Below are positions 44,627 through 54,037 of a DNA stretch of 64,000 nt, piece after piece. A program made the translations under genes and the position numbers. Positions within the stretch are counted from its first letter, which is position 1. Every line of letters starts with the position of its first letter. Location: contig DCBA01000003.1 in assembly GCA_002313255.1 (NCBI GenBank), positions 7,417 through 71,416 of the forward strand. Direction: 5' to 3'. The notes below the pieces were generated by a model. That model made no database searches, was not told the DNA's origin, and saw only the letters and a list, made by a program, of their open reading frames with translations. This stretch comes from Gammaproteobacteria bacterium UBA1119 (GTDB lineage: Bacteria > Pseudomonadota > Gammaproteobacteria > Pseudomonadales > Azotimanducaceae).

Positions 44627-46264
44627 ATCGCAACTCACGGGTCTAATACGACGTTCGACTACATTGTTGTTGGTGCAGGAACGGCAGGCTGCGTCCTGGC
44701 GAACCGACTGAGCCATGACCGGAATTGTAAGGTCCTGCTCCTTGAAGCGGGCGGAAAAGATAACTATTTCTGGATCGATATTCCCGTGGGCTACCTCTAC
44801 ACCATCGGGAATTCGCGCACGGATTGGTGTTATCAAACGGAAGCAGATGAAGGGCTTAACGGTCGACGTATCGGGTATGCGCGTGGAAAGGGGTTGGGCG
44901 GATGTTCTTCGATTAATGCCATGATTTATATGCGGGGACAACGCAGCGATTACGATCACTGGGCCAAATTAGGCAATCGTGGTTGGGGTTGGGATGACGT
45001 CCTGCCCGTTTTTAAGCGGTCGGAACGATACCAGCACGGCGAGGATGCCTGGCACGGTACTGGTGGCGAGTTGCGGGTCGAAGAACGAAGGGTGAACTGG
45101 GAAATACTAGACGCCTGGCGCGACGCCGCGGAGGCCTGCGGCATTCCGAAAATTGCCGAATTCAATCGTGGTGATAATTTTGGGAACGCGTATTTTCAAA
45201 TGAACCAACGTCGGGGTGTGCGTTGGAGCGCTACCAAAGCGTTTTTACGGCCTGCGATGAACCGTTCGAATCTAACGGTGCTAACCGACGCCAACGTACG
45301 CCGCATCTTGTTTACCGAACATTTGGGCGAAGCACGGGCAACTGGCGTCGAAGTCGCCATTGAAAATCACCTCAAGACGTTTCTTGCGAGTCGGGAAATT
45401 TTGCTCGCTGCAGGATCCATTGGGTCGCCGCAATTGCTTCAATTGTCTGGAGTTGGAGCGGCGGAGCTTTTAAGGCCGTATGACGTTCCAATGGTTCATG
45501 ACCTCCCCGGGGTGGGCGAGAACCTGCAGGATCATCTCCAGATCCGTAGCATTTTCAAGGTAAGTAATACGGTCACGCTTAACCGTCGAGCACGAACGTG
45601 GTTGGGCAAGGTAGGAATGGGGCTTGAGTATTTGGCGTTTCGATCCGGGCCGCTCACGATGCCACCGTCGCAATTAGGGGCATTTGCAAAAAGTGACCCG
45701 GGAAGGAAATCCGCCAATATCGAATGGCACGTGCAGCCTTTGTCGTTGGATCGATTTGGGGAACCGCTCCACCGTTTTGATGCAATCACACCTTCGGTTT
45801 GTAACCTCCAACCCACGAGTCGAGGTCACGTGCGGATCACGAGTCGCGACCCAGACCAATATCCAGCCATCACCCTCAACTACCTTTCGACCAGAGAAGA
45901 TTGCCAGGTCGCTGTTCAGGGGATGCGATTTACACGAAGGATCATGGCGGACAAAGCGCTGGCTCGATTTCAACCGATGGAATGGCTACCCGGATCGCAA
46001 ATTACATCGGATGACGAGATGTTGGATGCCGCTCGGGACTTAGGCACCACTATTTTCCACCCGGTGGGGACGTGCGCGATGGGCAACGACGAACTCGCTG
46101 TGGTAGACGATCGATTAAGGGTCCGGGGGATCCGCGGCTTGCGGGTCATTGACGCATCGGTGATGCCAACTATTACGTCGGGTAACACCAACGCACCCAC
46201 GGTGATGATTGCCGAGCAAGGTGCCCGTTTTGTTGCCGAGACCCGACAACGCGAGGCAAATTAG
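44627..46264 (+). CDS. GMC-family FAD oxidoreductase with no canonical start codon
   Basis: A choline/alcohol dehydrogenase-like flavoprotein of about 545 residues. FDYIVVGAGTAGCVLANRLS from 44654 is the FAD motif, followed by LLLEAGG, GKGLGGCSSINAMIYMRG, and late HPVGTCAMG with the catalytic His and SGNTNAPTVMIAEQGA. In this frame there is no ATG, GTG or TTG between 44579 and 44654. The only upstream ATG is at 44567 and overlaps the MaoC stop, but it meets a TAA at codon 5 (44579-44581). The first canonical in-frame start downstream, a GTG at 44786, would drop the FAD motif. I give ATC 44627, preceded by GAGA, as a placeholder. A nonsense-damaged gene is the alternative. Confidence 0.7.
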   Translation: MATHGSNTTFDYIVVGAGTAGCVLANRLSHDRNCKVLLLEAGGKDNYFWIDIPVGYLYTIGNSRTDWCYQTEADEGLNGRRIGYARGKGLGGCSSINAMIYMRGQRSDYDHWAKLGNRGWGWDDVLPVFKRSERYQHGEDAWHGTGGELRVEERRVNWEILDAWRDAAEACGIPKIAEFNRGDNFGNAYFQMNQRRGVRWSATKAFLRPAMNRSNLTVLTDANVRRILFTEHLGEARATGVEVAIENHLKTFLASREILLAAGSIGSPQLLQLSGVGAAELLRPYDVPMVHDLPGVGENLQDHLQIRSIFKVSNTVTLNRRARTWLGKVGMGLEYLAFRSGPLTMPPSQLGAFAKSDPGRKSANIEWHVQPLSLDRFGEPLHRFDAITPSVCNLQPTSRGHVRITSRDPDQYPAITLNYLSTREDCQVAVQGMRFTRRIMADKALARFQPMEWLPGSQITSDDEMLDAARDLGTTIFHPVGTCAMGNDELAVVDDRLRVRGIRGLRVIDASVMPTITSGNTNAPTVMIAEQGARFVAETRQREAN

Positions 46265-47559
46265 ACGCGTAGGGCAGAGGTCTTGTATACGTAGGATCGA
46301 TTCCAGACCCATGCCAACAAGCCGACCACGACGTTGGTCACGGCGGTGGCAATGAAGATTCCGTGGTAACCCCAGAGACGATTCGCCAGGATAGCCAACG
46401 GTACATACAAAATGAGGGTCCTTAGTAAGGAAATCACGAAAGGTGGAAATGGTTTACCGAGTGCGTTGAAACAAGAACTGGCGACCGACATCATTCCCAT
46501 GAATCCAATGCTGAGTGGAATCACCAGAAAGAAAGAACGGGCGACGTCTAAGACGATAGGGTTGTCGTCAATCATGGCTACCAGCGTTGTTCCAACTAGC
46601 ATCATCACGGCGAACGTCAAGACACCCCAGGCAAGACAAAAACTGTGGCATAGCGTTAACGCTTTCTTGACTCGATCGTAATACCGGGCGCCCCAATTTT
46701 GCCCGATAAAGGGCTCCGACGAGGAATAAACCGACCAGAGGATCATGTGCGCCATGGTTTCAACCCTTGAGGCAACGTTAAAACCGGCGACCACTTCATG
46801 CCCGTGAGACGAGAGCAGCCGCGTGATGATCGCCATAGATAAGGGTTGAACCAGCCCGCTCGCGATCGCGGGGCCGCCGACGTAGAGAATGGCTTTCCAG
46901 GAATTGATGAGACCGACGAAGGACCATTGGACCATTCGAGCCCTAACTAAAAGAAGCGCGAAAAGAAAAACACTCATGAATCTCGAGACGACGTATGCCC
47001 AAGCAGCGCCCGCAATACCGAGGCCGAGGCCGAAACCCCCGAACGAATCAAAGATGAAAAATGGGCAAAGGATAATTTGGATAATCGAGCCGGCGGTCAT
47101 GATGATCCCAGGACTTGCAGCGCTGCCGGTAGCCCTTAAAAGTGTTGACCCAACAATAGAAACTAGAAAAAACGGCATCCCAAGCATGTAGACCTGGAGG
47201 TACTCGATGGTCATGGTGCGTACCGTGTCTTGCGCACCGAGCAACGCGGTGATGGAGGGAGCAGCGAAGTAGCCCGCGAGACCAAGAATGATTCCCACGA
47301 GCACGGCAAGTAATTCGGCGTGCGAAACCAGGCGTCGGACGTTGCCGCGATTGCCGCTGCCTGCGGCTCGTGCAATAACCGATGACGCGCCGGTACCGAT
47401 TCCCATCGCAAACGCGAATAGCGTGATCGTGACCGGAAAAGCGAACCCCATGGCGGCGAGCGCTTCCGTGCCTAAGAATCCTAGGTAAACGGCTTCGCCG
47501 AGTTGAGCGATGTTCATGGTGATGGATCCCATCGCCATGAACGCACCGAGGCGTGTCAA
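46261..47559 (-). CDS. MATE family efflux transporter
   Basis: A multidrug and toxin extrusion transporter of at least 432 residues with about 12 transmembrane helices. GIGTGASSVIARAAGSGNR and the second-half GFNVASRVETMAHMILWSVYSSSEPFIGQNWGA show the duplicated family pattern. The TTG at 47559 opens just inside helix 1. However, the same frame extends upstream with RQDLGSFTQGSVVGHL, which looks like the normal N-terminus, yet holds no ATG, GTG or TTG before a TGA at about 47667. A CTG near 47655 with an AAGGGG upstream is one candidate. It ends convergently with the GMC gene. Confidence 0.85.
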   Translation of the reverse strand: MTRLGAFMAMGSITMNIAQLGEAVYLGFLGTEALAAMGFAFPVTITLFAFAMGIGTGASSVIARAAGSGNRGNVRRLVSHAELLAVLVGIILGLAGYFAAPSITALLGAQDTVRTMTIEYLQVYMLGMPFFLVSIVGSTLLRATGSAASPGIIMTAGSIIQIILCPFFIFDSFGGFGLGLGIAGAAWAYVVSRFMSVFLFALLLVRARMVQWSFVGLINSWKAILYVGGPAIASGLVQPLSMAIITRLLSSHGHEVVAGFNVASRVETMAHMILWSVYSSSEPFIGQNWGARYYDRVKKALTLCHSFCLAWGVLTFAVMMLVGTTLVAMIDDNPIVLDVARSFFLVIPLSIGFMGMMSVASSCFNALGKPFPPFVISLLRTLILYVPLAILANRLWGYHGIFIATAVTNVVVGLLAWVWNRSYVYKTSALRV

Positions 47560-47666
47560 ATGACCGACGACGCTCCCTTGAGTAAAACTACCGAGGTCTT
47601 GGCGATCCGTCGTCTCGATTCGGGGCTTGCTAGCGGTAACTCCTTTCGCGTTCTCTGTCGATTCGA

Positions 47667-48446
47667 TCAGACAACCCCTTCAACATGGCTGGAGTGCACG
47701 ACGATGGCGTGTCCCCCAGGTTCTTGGAGGGTGAAGGAACGATGGAAACGGGCATCAGTGATCGGACTCGGTCCAAGCCCGAGCTCTGTGAACGTAGTAT
47801 GACTAGCGTCGACGTCGTCAACCATGAGGTCAAACGTTGCGTTGAGATCGTCATCAGGGGCACCTTTTGACAAAATGAGGTGCGTTCCGCCGCGTAGTTC
47901 GAGAATGGCGATATCAGATCCAGGTGACACGTCGCGCATCCCGGCCGAAACAAAAAAGGCTTTGCTTTCGGCTGGATTGGGTACCTTCATGCTGAGATGT
48001 CCGACCCAAACCGCGGGTCTTGTATCTTCGGATTTTCGCGTCCATCGTGACCGACTCGCCGTTTCCTCGACTGTTTGACCGGCTTTCGACCAACCAGTAA
48101 ATCCTTCTTCAAGGTGGGCTACGTCTTGATAACCCATATCCATTAAAGCCTTCGTAGCAAAAGCCGATCGGCCACCGCCCGCGCAGAACACAATGGTGCG
48201 TTGTTCCTCGCTAAAGTAATTACGGAAGTAAGGACTGGCAGGGTCCGCCCAAAATTCAAGCATGCCTCGGGGGGCGTGGATTGCGCCGGGAATCGTTCCC
48301 AAATCGATCTGCTCTTGAATTTCGCGAATGTCGAGCAGGAGTGGTGGTTTCGGCGCGGCAAGTTCTTCTACGAGCGCTTCAATGCTCAGGTTTTCGATGG
48401 TTTGCTTAAGTTCATCGACCGATTCAAAAATGGGCTTGATGGCCAT
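47667..48446 (-). CDS. Rhodanese-VOC (glyoxalase-like) fusion protein
   Basis: A 259-residue two-domain protein. Residues 1-130 are a rhodanese domain with LLLDIREIQEQIDLGTIPGAIHAP and the active-site loop VFCAGGGRSAFATKAL carrying the Cys. Residues 148-255 are a vicinal oxygen chelate domain with WVGHLSMKVPNPAESKAFFVSAGM, DLMVDDVDAS and a C-terminal SFTLQEPGGHAIVVHSS. A GGGAG site precedes the ATG. Function of the fusion is unknown; sulphur transfer or thiol-adduct detoxification are possible. The MATE gene follows on the same strand. Confidence 0.85.
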   Translation of the reverse strand: MAIKPIFESVDELKQTIENLSIEALVEELAAPKPPLLLDIREIQEQIDLGTIPGAIHAPRGMLEFWADPASPYFRNYFSEEQRTIVFCAGGGRSAFATKALMDMGYQDVAHLEEGFTGWSKAGQTVEETASRSRWTRKSEDTRPAVWVGHLSMKVPNPAESKAFFVSAGMRDVSPGSDIAILELRGGTHLILSKGAPDDDLNATFDLMVDDVDASHTTFTELGLGPSPITDARFHRSFTLQEPGGHAIVVHSSHVEGVV

Positions 48447-48554
48447 CGTCGTCTCCCGTGGATCCGTAACCAGTGTAACCCGATAGACGACGGCTTGAAT
48501 TGCGGGAGATTGACCGTGAAGATCTTTGTTCCTGACAATAATAGGTGTAGCGGT

Positions 48555-50591
48555 GTGACGGAAACTTTTGCAGAAATCGAGGGCTTGCCGAACTTTAGTT
48601 GTATCGATCCTGACGAGATCGAGGACGCGATCAAGAAATTGTTAGCGTTCAATCGGGAAGAGGTCGCAGGAATCGTTGGGCGTGCAGGTGACGACCCCAC
48701 CTGGGACTCGCTGGTTGCGCCGCTGGAGGAGATTGACGATCGCTTAACGAAATCGTGGGTGCCAATTTCGCACTTAAACGCGGTTGTCAATACCGATGCG
48801 CTGCGTGCAGCTCACGACGGATGTTTAGTGGCCTTGACTCAGTATTCGACTGAACTCGGACAGTCGCAGCCCCTTTACGATGCGTACAAAAACTTGCGGT
48901 CGAGCAAAACGTACGACGACGAACTGTCCTCGGCACAGAAAAAAGTTGTGGATAACGCACTGATTGATTTTGAGTTATCGGGAGTTGGTCTAGATGAACA
49001 AACCAAGAAACGATTTGCCGATATCAGCGAGAGACTCGCGGTTCTCGCGAGCCAATTCCAGAACAACGTGCTTGATGCATCGGATGCGTGGACTCGACAT
49101 TTCGACGGCCCTGATTTATTGGGCGGGTTGCCCGATGTTAATTTGGCGATTGCCGCCGAGGCGGCCCGAACCCGTGACCTTGACGGTTACGTGGTGACGC
49201 TGGAAATGCCTTCTTACGCGGCCGTTATGGATCACGCGGAAGATCGGGAGTTGCGGCGGGAAGTACATGAGGCGTACGTGACTCGGTCATCGGACAGAGG
49301 GCCTCATGCGAACACCTTTGATAACACCGAGATCATGACCGAAACACTGTCGCTACGTCATGAGAAGGCACGGCTTCTAGGATACGGCAACTACGCGGAG
49401 TTGTCGGTTGTGAAGAAAATGACGGACGGTCCTGCCGAGATTGAAGCGTTTCTCGAGAATCTTCTCGAAAGATCGCTTCCGACGGCACGCGAAGATCTCG
49501 AGGAACTTTCAGCCTTTGCGATCGAAAAGTATGGAATCGATGAGGTCCGTCCGTGGGATACTCGATTTTTGTCGGAACAACTACGACAAGAGAAATATGC
49601 GATTTCGGAGGAGGAATTGCGTCCTTATTTCCCCTTGGAGAAAGTTCTCACCGGGATGTTTGAGGTAGTTGAGCGGTTGTACGGGATCCGAGTGCAACGG
49701 GCGATCGCACCTGATCACTGGCACGACGATGTATTGTTTTTCGAAATTTTTCGCGATCAGGATCGTATCGCCAGGTTTTACGTCGATGCATTTGCCCGCC
49801 CGCACAAACAGGGTGGCGCTTGGATGAATGATTGTCGAGTTCGACGCGAGTCGGGTAATTTCTTGCAGTTACCTGCAGCGTTTCTCACCTGCAACTTTAC
49901 GCCGCCAGTTGGCGACGTTCCCGCACTCTTGACCCACTCGGAAGTGGTGACCCTTTTCCATGAATTCGGACATGGGCTCCATCACATGCTCACACGACAA
50001 ACTTGTGCTGCCGTTTCAGGTATCAATGGCGTGTCATGGGATGCGGTTGAATTGCCGAGTCAATTTATGGAGAACTGGTGCTGGCAAGCCGAATCGATCG
50101 ATCTCATATCGGGTCATTGGCAGACGCACGATCCATTGCCTGAAGCGCTGCTTAAACGGTTACTCGAAGCGCGTAATTTTCAGTCAGGTTTGGCGATGGT
50201 GAGACAACTCGAGTTCGGGCTCTTGGATATGGCGTTGCATACGAGCCAGGAAACGCTCGACCCCGTCGAGGCCATGCTCGACGTGCGCAAGCGGACCGGC
50301 TTGGTGCGCTCGCCGGAATACGATCGTTTTCTTTGGGCATTTGGCCATATTTTTTCCGGAGGGTACGCCGCTGGTTATTACAGTTATCTATGGTCCGAGG
50401 TTCTCTCCGCCGACGCGTTCGCTGCATTTGAAGAAATAGGCGTATTTGACCGTCGTACCGGGCAACGATTTCTTCAAGAAATTCTTGAAACAGGCGGATC
50501 GAAGGATGCGATCGATAGTTATAAGGCGTTTCGGGGAAGGCAGCCGGATCCGTCCGCCTTAATGCGGCACAAAGGACTCGTTACCACCTAA
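48555..50591 (+). CDS. prlC: M3-family oligopeptidase (oligopeptidase A)
   Basis: A zinc metallopeptidase that degrades cytoplasmic peptides, including cleaved signal peptides. The GTG at 48555 gives a 678-residue protein, close to the 680 of E. coli; a longer reading runs antisense through the rhodanese gene and is rejected. The zinc motif HEFGH starts at residue 469 (FHEFGHGLHHML), with the third ligand Glu in the following VELPSQFMENW region. GLPNFSCIDPDEIEDAI is the family N-terminus. It diverges from the rhodanese-VOC gene. Confidence 0.93.
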   Translation: MTETFAEIEGLPNFSCIDPDEIEDAIKKLLAFNREEVAGIVGRAGDDPTWDSLVAPLEEIDDRLTKSWVPISHLNAVVNTDALRAAHDGCLVALTQYSTELGQSQPLYDAYKNLRSSKTYDDELSSAQKKVVDNALIDFELSGVGLDEQTKKRFADISERLAVLASQFQNNVLDASDAWTRHFDGPDLLGGLPDVNLAIAAEAARTRDLDGYVVTLEMPSYAAVMDHAEDRELRREVHEAYVTRSSDRGPHANTFDNTEIMTETLSLRHEKARLLGYGNYAELSVVKKMTDGPAEIEAFLENLLERSLPTAREDLEELSAFAIEKYGIDEVRPWDTRFLSEQLRQEKYAISEEELRPYFPLEKVLTGMFEVVERLYGIRVQRAIAPDHWHDDVLFFEIFRDQDRIARFYVDAFARPHKQGGAWMNDCRVRRESGNFLQLPAAFLTCNFTPPVGDVPALLTHSEVVTLFHEFGHGLHHMLTRQTCAAVSGINGVSWDAVELPSQFMENWCWQAESIDLISGHWQTHDPLPEALLKRLLEARNFQSGLAMVRQLEFGLLDMALHTSQETLDPVEAMLDVRKRTGLVRSPEYDRFLWAFGHIFSGGYAAGYYSYLWSEVLSADAFAAFEEIGVFDRRTGQRFLQEILETGGSKDAIDSYKAFRGRQPDPSALMRHKGLVTT

Positions 50592-50605
50592 ACGGGACCA
50601 CTGGT

Positions 50606-51778
50606 TTATACGGATTGGTTAAGAAATCCTTCGATACGCTCGACGGCCTCGGCGATGTTCTCGATAGAACTCGCGTATGAGAAGCGAATGAATCCTTCTC
50701 CTAAAGCACCGAAACTGGTTCCAGCGACGGTGGCGACTCCGATCTCTTCCAACAGTCGATTCTGTAACGTTTTCGCGTCCATTCCGGTGTCTTCGATGTT
50801 AGGAAACGCGTAAAACGCACCCCTCGGCATTCGACAGCGGAATCCCGGGAGTTCATTCAGGCGCTCGACGATGATCTTACGCCGTTGGTCAAACGCCGCG
50901 ACCATGTCGGTCACACTATGTTGCGGCCCTTCGAGTGCCGCGAGACCCGCGTATTGGGCACTCGCGTTGACGCACGAGTGACAGTTCACTGCGAGTCGAG
51001 TTGCTTGTTCAATGAGGGATTCTGGCCAAACTGAATAACCCATTCGCCATCCGGTCATGGCATAGGTTTTACTCCATCCGTCGAGAAGGATGAGCCGATT
51101 TCGAATTTCTGGGTAATGTAGCAGCGAGACATGGTCGTGACCGTCGTAACACATGCGTGAGTAAATCTCGTCGCTGAGGACCGCGACTTCTGGGTAATCG
51201 GCGAGACCGGCAACGAGTTTGTCGATTTCTTCTTTGGGGACTACGCTGCCCGTTGGGTTGGCGGGGGAGTTAAGGATCACCAGCCGTGTTCGGGGCGTAA
51301 CTTGGCTCAGGACGTTGTCGGCGCTGAAGGAGAAGCCACGATCTTCGAGCAACGGGATCGGGATCGCTTGAGCTCCGGAAAATTCGATGACCGATTCGTA
51401 GATGGGGAAACCGGGATTTGGGTAGAGTATTTCCGCGCCGGCTTCACCGAACATGAGAATCGCAAAAAACATCGTAACCTTCCCTCCTGGCACCACGAGG
51501 ACCTGCTTCGGGTCTACTTCGATCCCTCGGTTTTTGACGATGTCGGCTGCTACTGCTTCGCGAAGCTCGGGAATCCCAGGTGCGGGTGTATAGCCGTGAT
51601 GCCCGTCGCGGAGCGCCTTGATGGCTGCATCGACGATGTGGTCCGGGGTCTTGAAATCCGGTTGTCCGATGCCGAGGTTGATGATGTTGCGCCCGGAGGC
51701 CTTGAGTGCCTCGGCTCGGGCGAGCACCTCGAAGGAGGTCTCGGTACCTAATCGGTTCATCTTTTCTGAAAGGCGCAT
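50606..51778 (-). CDS. Class I/II aminotransferase (aspartate aminotransferase-like)
   Basis: A PLP-dependent aminotransferase of 390 residues. The ATG at 51778 has a GGGAG site 4 bases upstream; further upstream sequence is not family-like. NLGIGQPDFKTPDHI, LNSPANPTGSVV, SDEIYSRM and LDGWSKTYAMTGWRMGY with the PLP Lys are present. The C-terminal substrate Arg is in EGFIRFSYA. Type I aspartate or broad-range amino acid transaminase is likely. It is convergent with the oligopeptidase gene and divergent from the gamma-glutamyltransferase gene. Confidence 0.88.
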   Translation of the reverse strand: MRLSEKMNRLGTETSFEVLARAEALKASGRNIINLGIGQPDFKTPDHIVDAAIKALRDGHHGYTPAPGIPELREAVAADIVKNRGIEVDPKQVLVVPGGKVTMFFAILMFGEAGAEILYPNPGFPIYESVIEFSGAQAIPIPLLEDRGFSFSADNVLSQVTPRTRLVILNSPANPTGSVVPKEEIDKLVAGLADYPEVAVLSDEIYSRMCYDGHDHVSLLHYPEIRNRLILLDGWSKTYAMTGWRMGYSVWPESLIEQATRLAVNCHSCVNASAQYAGLAALEGPQHSVTDMVAAFDQRRKIIVERLNELPGFRCRMPRGAFYAFPNIEDTGMDAKTLQNRLLEEIGVATVAGTSFGALGEGFIRFSYASSIENIAEAVERIEGFLNQSV

Positions 51779-51929
51779 CGTGCTCCCTGTGTGCTGCTCA
51801 CGTCGTGATCCATTCCGGATCGTGGAAATCATAACGAAATCCGTCGTCCTAATTGTTAAGCATATTGGGTGGTTGAGCACGCGCGGCGATCCACGGATGA
51901 TGGGTGGGGTGGGTAACGGCGGAGACATC

Positions 51930-53573
51930 GTGAATATTGATTTGGAGAAACATCCGGCGACGGGATCACGCGGCGTCATCGTTACGAATCATCCCCTTGG
52001 ATCGGCAGCCGGTGCGGAGATGCTGGCTGGGGGAGGTAATGCGATTGATGCGGCGATTGCCGCGTTATTCGCGCTCACCGTGGTGGAGCCGATGATGGTA
52101 GGCATATTCGGGGCCGGGATGGCCAACGTCCGCCGGGAGGATGGGAGTCATTGGTTCATAAATAATTATGCGATAGCACCCGCGGCAGCGACGCCGGACA
52201 TGTACCGAACCGTAGCCGATACGTGGCCTGACTATCAGAAAACGGTGGATGACGAAAACGATATTGGACCGCTTGCGGTGGGCGTGCCTGGGTCTTTAGC
52301 AGGATGGTGCAAGACCCTTGACCAGTGCGGTCGGCTCTCACTCGAGGACGTATTGCAACCAGCGATACGATTTGCAACGCAGGGTTTTCGGGCGACCGCG
52401 TATTTGAGCGGTATCGTGAGCGCGGTCGCGTCGTCGATGTCGAGGTTTCCAGAGACGTCGAAAATATACGTTCCGGGCGGAAAGCCGATTAGGAAAGGCG
52501 ACTTGGTGGTCCAGGCGGAGTATGCGGAGACGTTAAAGAGTATTGCGAAGTTCGGTCCGAATTTTCTATACCAAGGCGAACTTGGGGTTTCTGCGGTCGA
52601 TTATCTCCAACGGATCGGTGGGATCATGACCATCGCCGATCTACAAAATTATCAAACCGTCGAGGATGCGGTGGTTTCAGGTAGCTACCGTGGGTACAAA
52701 GTTATAGGACCACCACCACCTTCCGCGGGTGGGATTCAAGTGATCGAGATGCTCAACGTGCTCGAAGGGTTCGATTTGGGTTCGATGGAATTCGGATCAG
52801 CGGATTCCATCCACGTGATTGCCGAAACGCTCAAGCTTGGGTTTGAAGATCGCAAGCAATATACGGGCGATCCAGCCTTTGTTGACGTACCGGTTGCCAT
52901 GCTGACGTCAACAGAGTACGCCGACAAACGCCGACGAGAGATCGACATGCGTCAAGCGCGAATTGTGCCGGACGCGGCGGGCAGCGAGTCGCCACACACC
53001 ACCCATGTGACGGCGGCAGACGCCGATGGCAACGTGATCGCAACCACACAGACAATTCATGCTCCGTTCGGATCGAAACTGACTGTTCCGGGAACAGGTA
53101 TGTTGCTCAACAACACCATGAATATTTTTGATCCACATCCAGGGTTTGCAAATTCGATTGCGCCGGGAAAACGAATGACCAGTAGCATGTCGCCGCTGAT
53201 CGTTATGCGCGGTGGCCAACCTTGGTTTGCGCTGGGCTTACCCGGAGCCACGCGGATCTTTCCGTCGGCGTTGCAGGCCGTGATCAACATGATTGATCAC
53301 GGTATGGATCCCCAGACGGCGGTCGAAGCCCCGAGGATTTGGACGCAAGGTCAAGATCTCGAGGTGGAACAGGGTTTCAATCAAAGCACGTTGGGTGATA
53401 TCGGGCGGCGTGGCCACAAATTGAAAGAAGTCCGTGTAATTGGAGGCGGGATGGGGATGATCGTTTTTGACGGGAATGCGATGACCGGAGCTTCCTGCTG
53501 GCGTGCAGATGGAACCCCGATCGCTGTATCGGGCGGTATGGCACGACTGGGGAGTCGATTTGATGTCCGCTAA
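51930..53573 (+). CDS. Gamma-glutamyltransferase family protein
   Basis: An Ntn-hydrolase precursor of 547 residues that transfers or hydrolyses gamma-glutamyl groups or related acyl amides. The predicted autoprocessing nucleophile is Thr357 in SPHTTHVTAADADGN. The large-subunit region has VTNHPLGSAAGAEMLAGGGNAIDAA. The small-subunit region has GTGMLLNNTMNIFDPHPG. The GTG at 51930 has GGAG five bases before the codon; ATGs at 51897 and 51900 are alternatives. No clear signal peptide, unlike E. coli GGT, so a cytoplasmic acylase-like role is possible. Confidence 0.88.
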   Translation: MNIDLEKHPATGSRGVIVTNHPLGSAAGAEMLAGGGNAIDAAIAALFALTVVEPMMVGIFGAGMANVRREDGSHWFINNYAIAPAAATPDMYRTVADTWPDYQKTVDDENDIGPLAVGVPGSLAGWCKTLDQCGRLSLEDVLQPAIRFATQGFRATAYLSGIVSAVASSMSRFPETSKIYVPGGKPIRKGDLVVQAEYAETLKSIAKFGPNFLYQGELGVSAVDYLQRIGGIMTIADLQNYQTVEDAVVSGSYRGYKVIGPPPPSAGGIQVIEMLNVLEGFDLGSMEFGSADSIHVIAETLKLGFEDRKQYTGDPAFVDVPVAMLTSTEYADKRRREIDMRQARIVPDAAGSESPHTTHVTAADADGNVIATTQTIHAPFGSKLTVPGTGMLLNNTMNIFDPHPGFANSIAPGKRMTSSMSPLIVMRGGQPWFALGLPGATRIFPSALQAVINMIDHGMDPQTAVEAPRIWTQGQDLEVEQGFNQSTLGDIGRRGHKLKEVRVIGGGMGMIVFDGNAMTGASCWRADGTPIAVSGGMARLGSRFDVR

Positions 53574-53659
53574 CGGATGATCCACATGAAGTTGGCGCTA
53601 CCACCTGAGGCGACTTCCATATAGGATGCGCCACCTAAAATTTGGTGGGCATTGACGTC

Positions 53660-54037
53660 ATGAGCGGACCTGACTTCGCAACGACACCATTAATTCCCGT
53701 GATCGCCCAAGAGGCTGGTAGCGGCGTTGTGCTTATGTTGGCCTATATGAACGAGGATGCGTATGTCGAGACGCTGAAAACGGGGAGGGTTTGTTACTTC
53801 AGCCGAAGCAGAAACAGGTTGTGGCGAAAAGGCGAGGAAAGTGGTCATGTTCAGGAGCTAAGACAGATTTTTTACGACTGCGATGCCGACACGATTTTAA
53901 TAAAGGTCGATCAAATTGGTGGAGCAGCGTGCCACGAGGGATACGAGAGTTGTTTTTTTCGTGAGATCAATCCCGAGACTGGGGATGCTACGGTAATTGC
54001 TGATCGAGTTTTTGATCCTGAAGAGGTCTATGGGTGA
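53660..54037 (+). CDS. hisI: Phosphoribosyl-AMP cyclohydrolase
   Basis: HisI opens the purine ring of PR-AMP in histidine synthesis. The 125-residue zinc enzyme has [32 protein letters not shown] and [13 protein letters not shown], which carry the zinc and magnesium ligands. The ATG at 53660 is preferred to an upstream TTG. No fused HisE domain follows. The next gene hisG overlaps by four bases (GTGA), so two histidine steps are coupled here, apart from the other his genes. Confidence 0.93.
   Translation: MSGPDFATTPLIPVIAQEAGSGVVLMLAYMNEDAYVETLKTGRVCYFSRSRNRLWRKGEESGHVQELRQIFYDCDADTILIKVDQIGGAACHEGYESCFFREINPETGDATVIADRVFDPEEVYG

Noticed and set aside
48201-48554. Extension of the M3 oligopeptidase N-terminus by 118 codons
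   Set aside because: It is antisense to the rhodanese domain; the GTG at 48555 gives the family length and N-terminus.
51618-51929. Upstream extension of the gamma-glutamyltransferase
   Set aside because: It runs antisense to the aminotransferase start and is not family-like; GTG 51930 has a good ribosome binding site.
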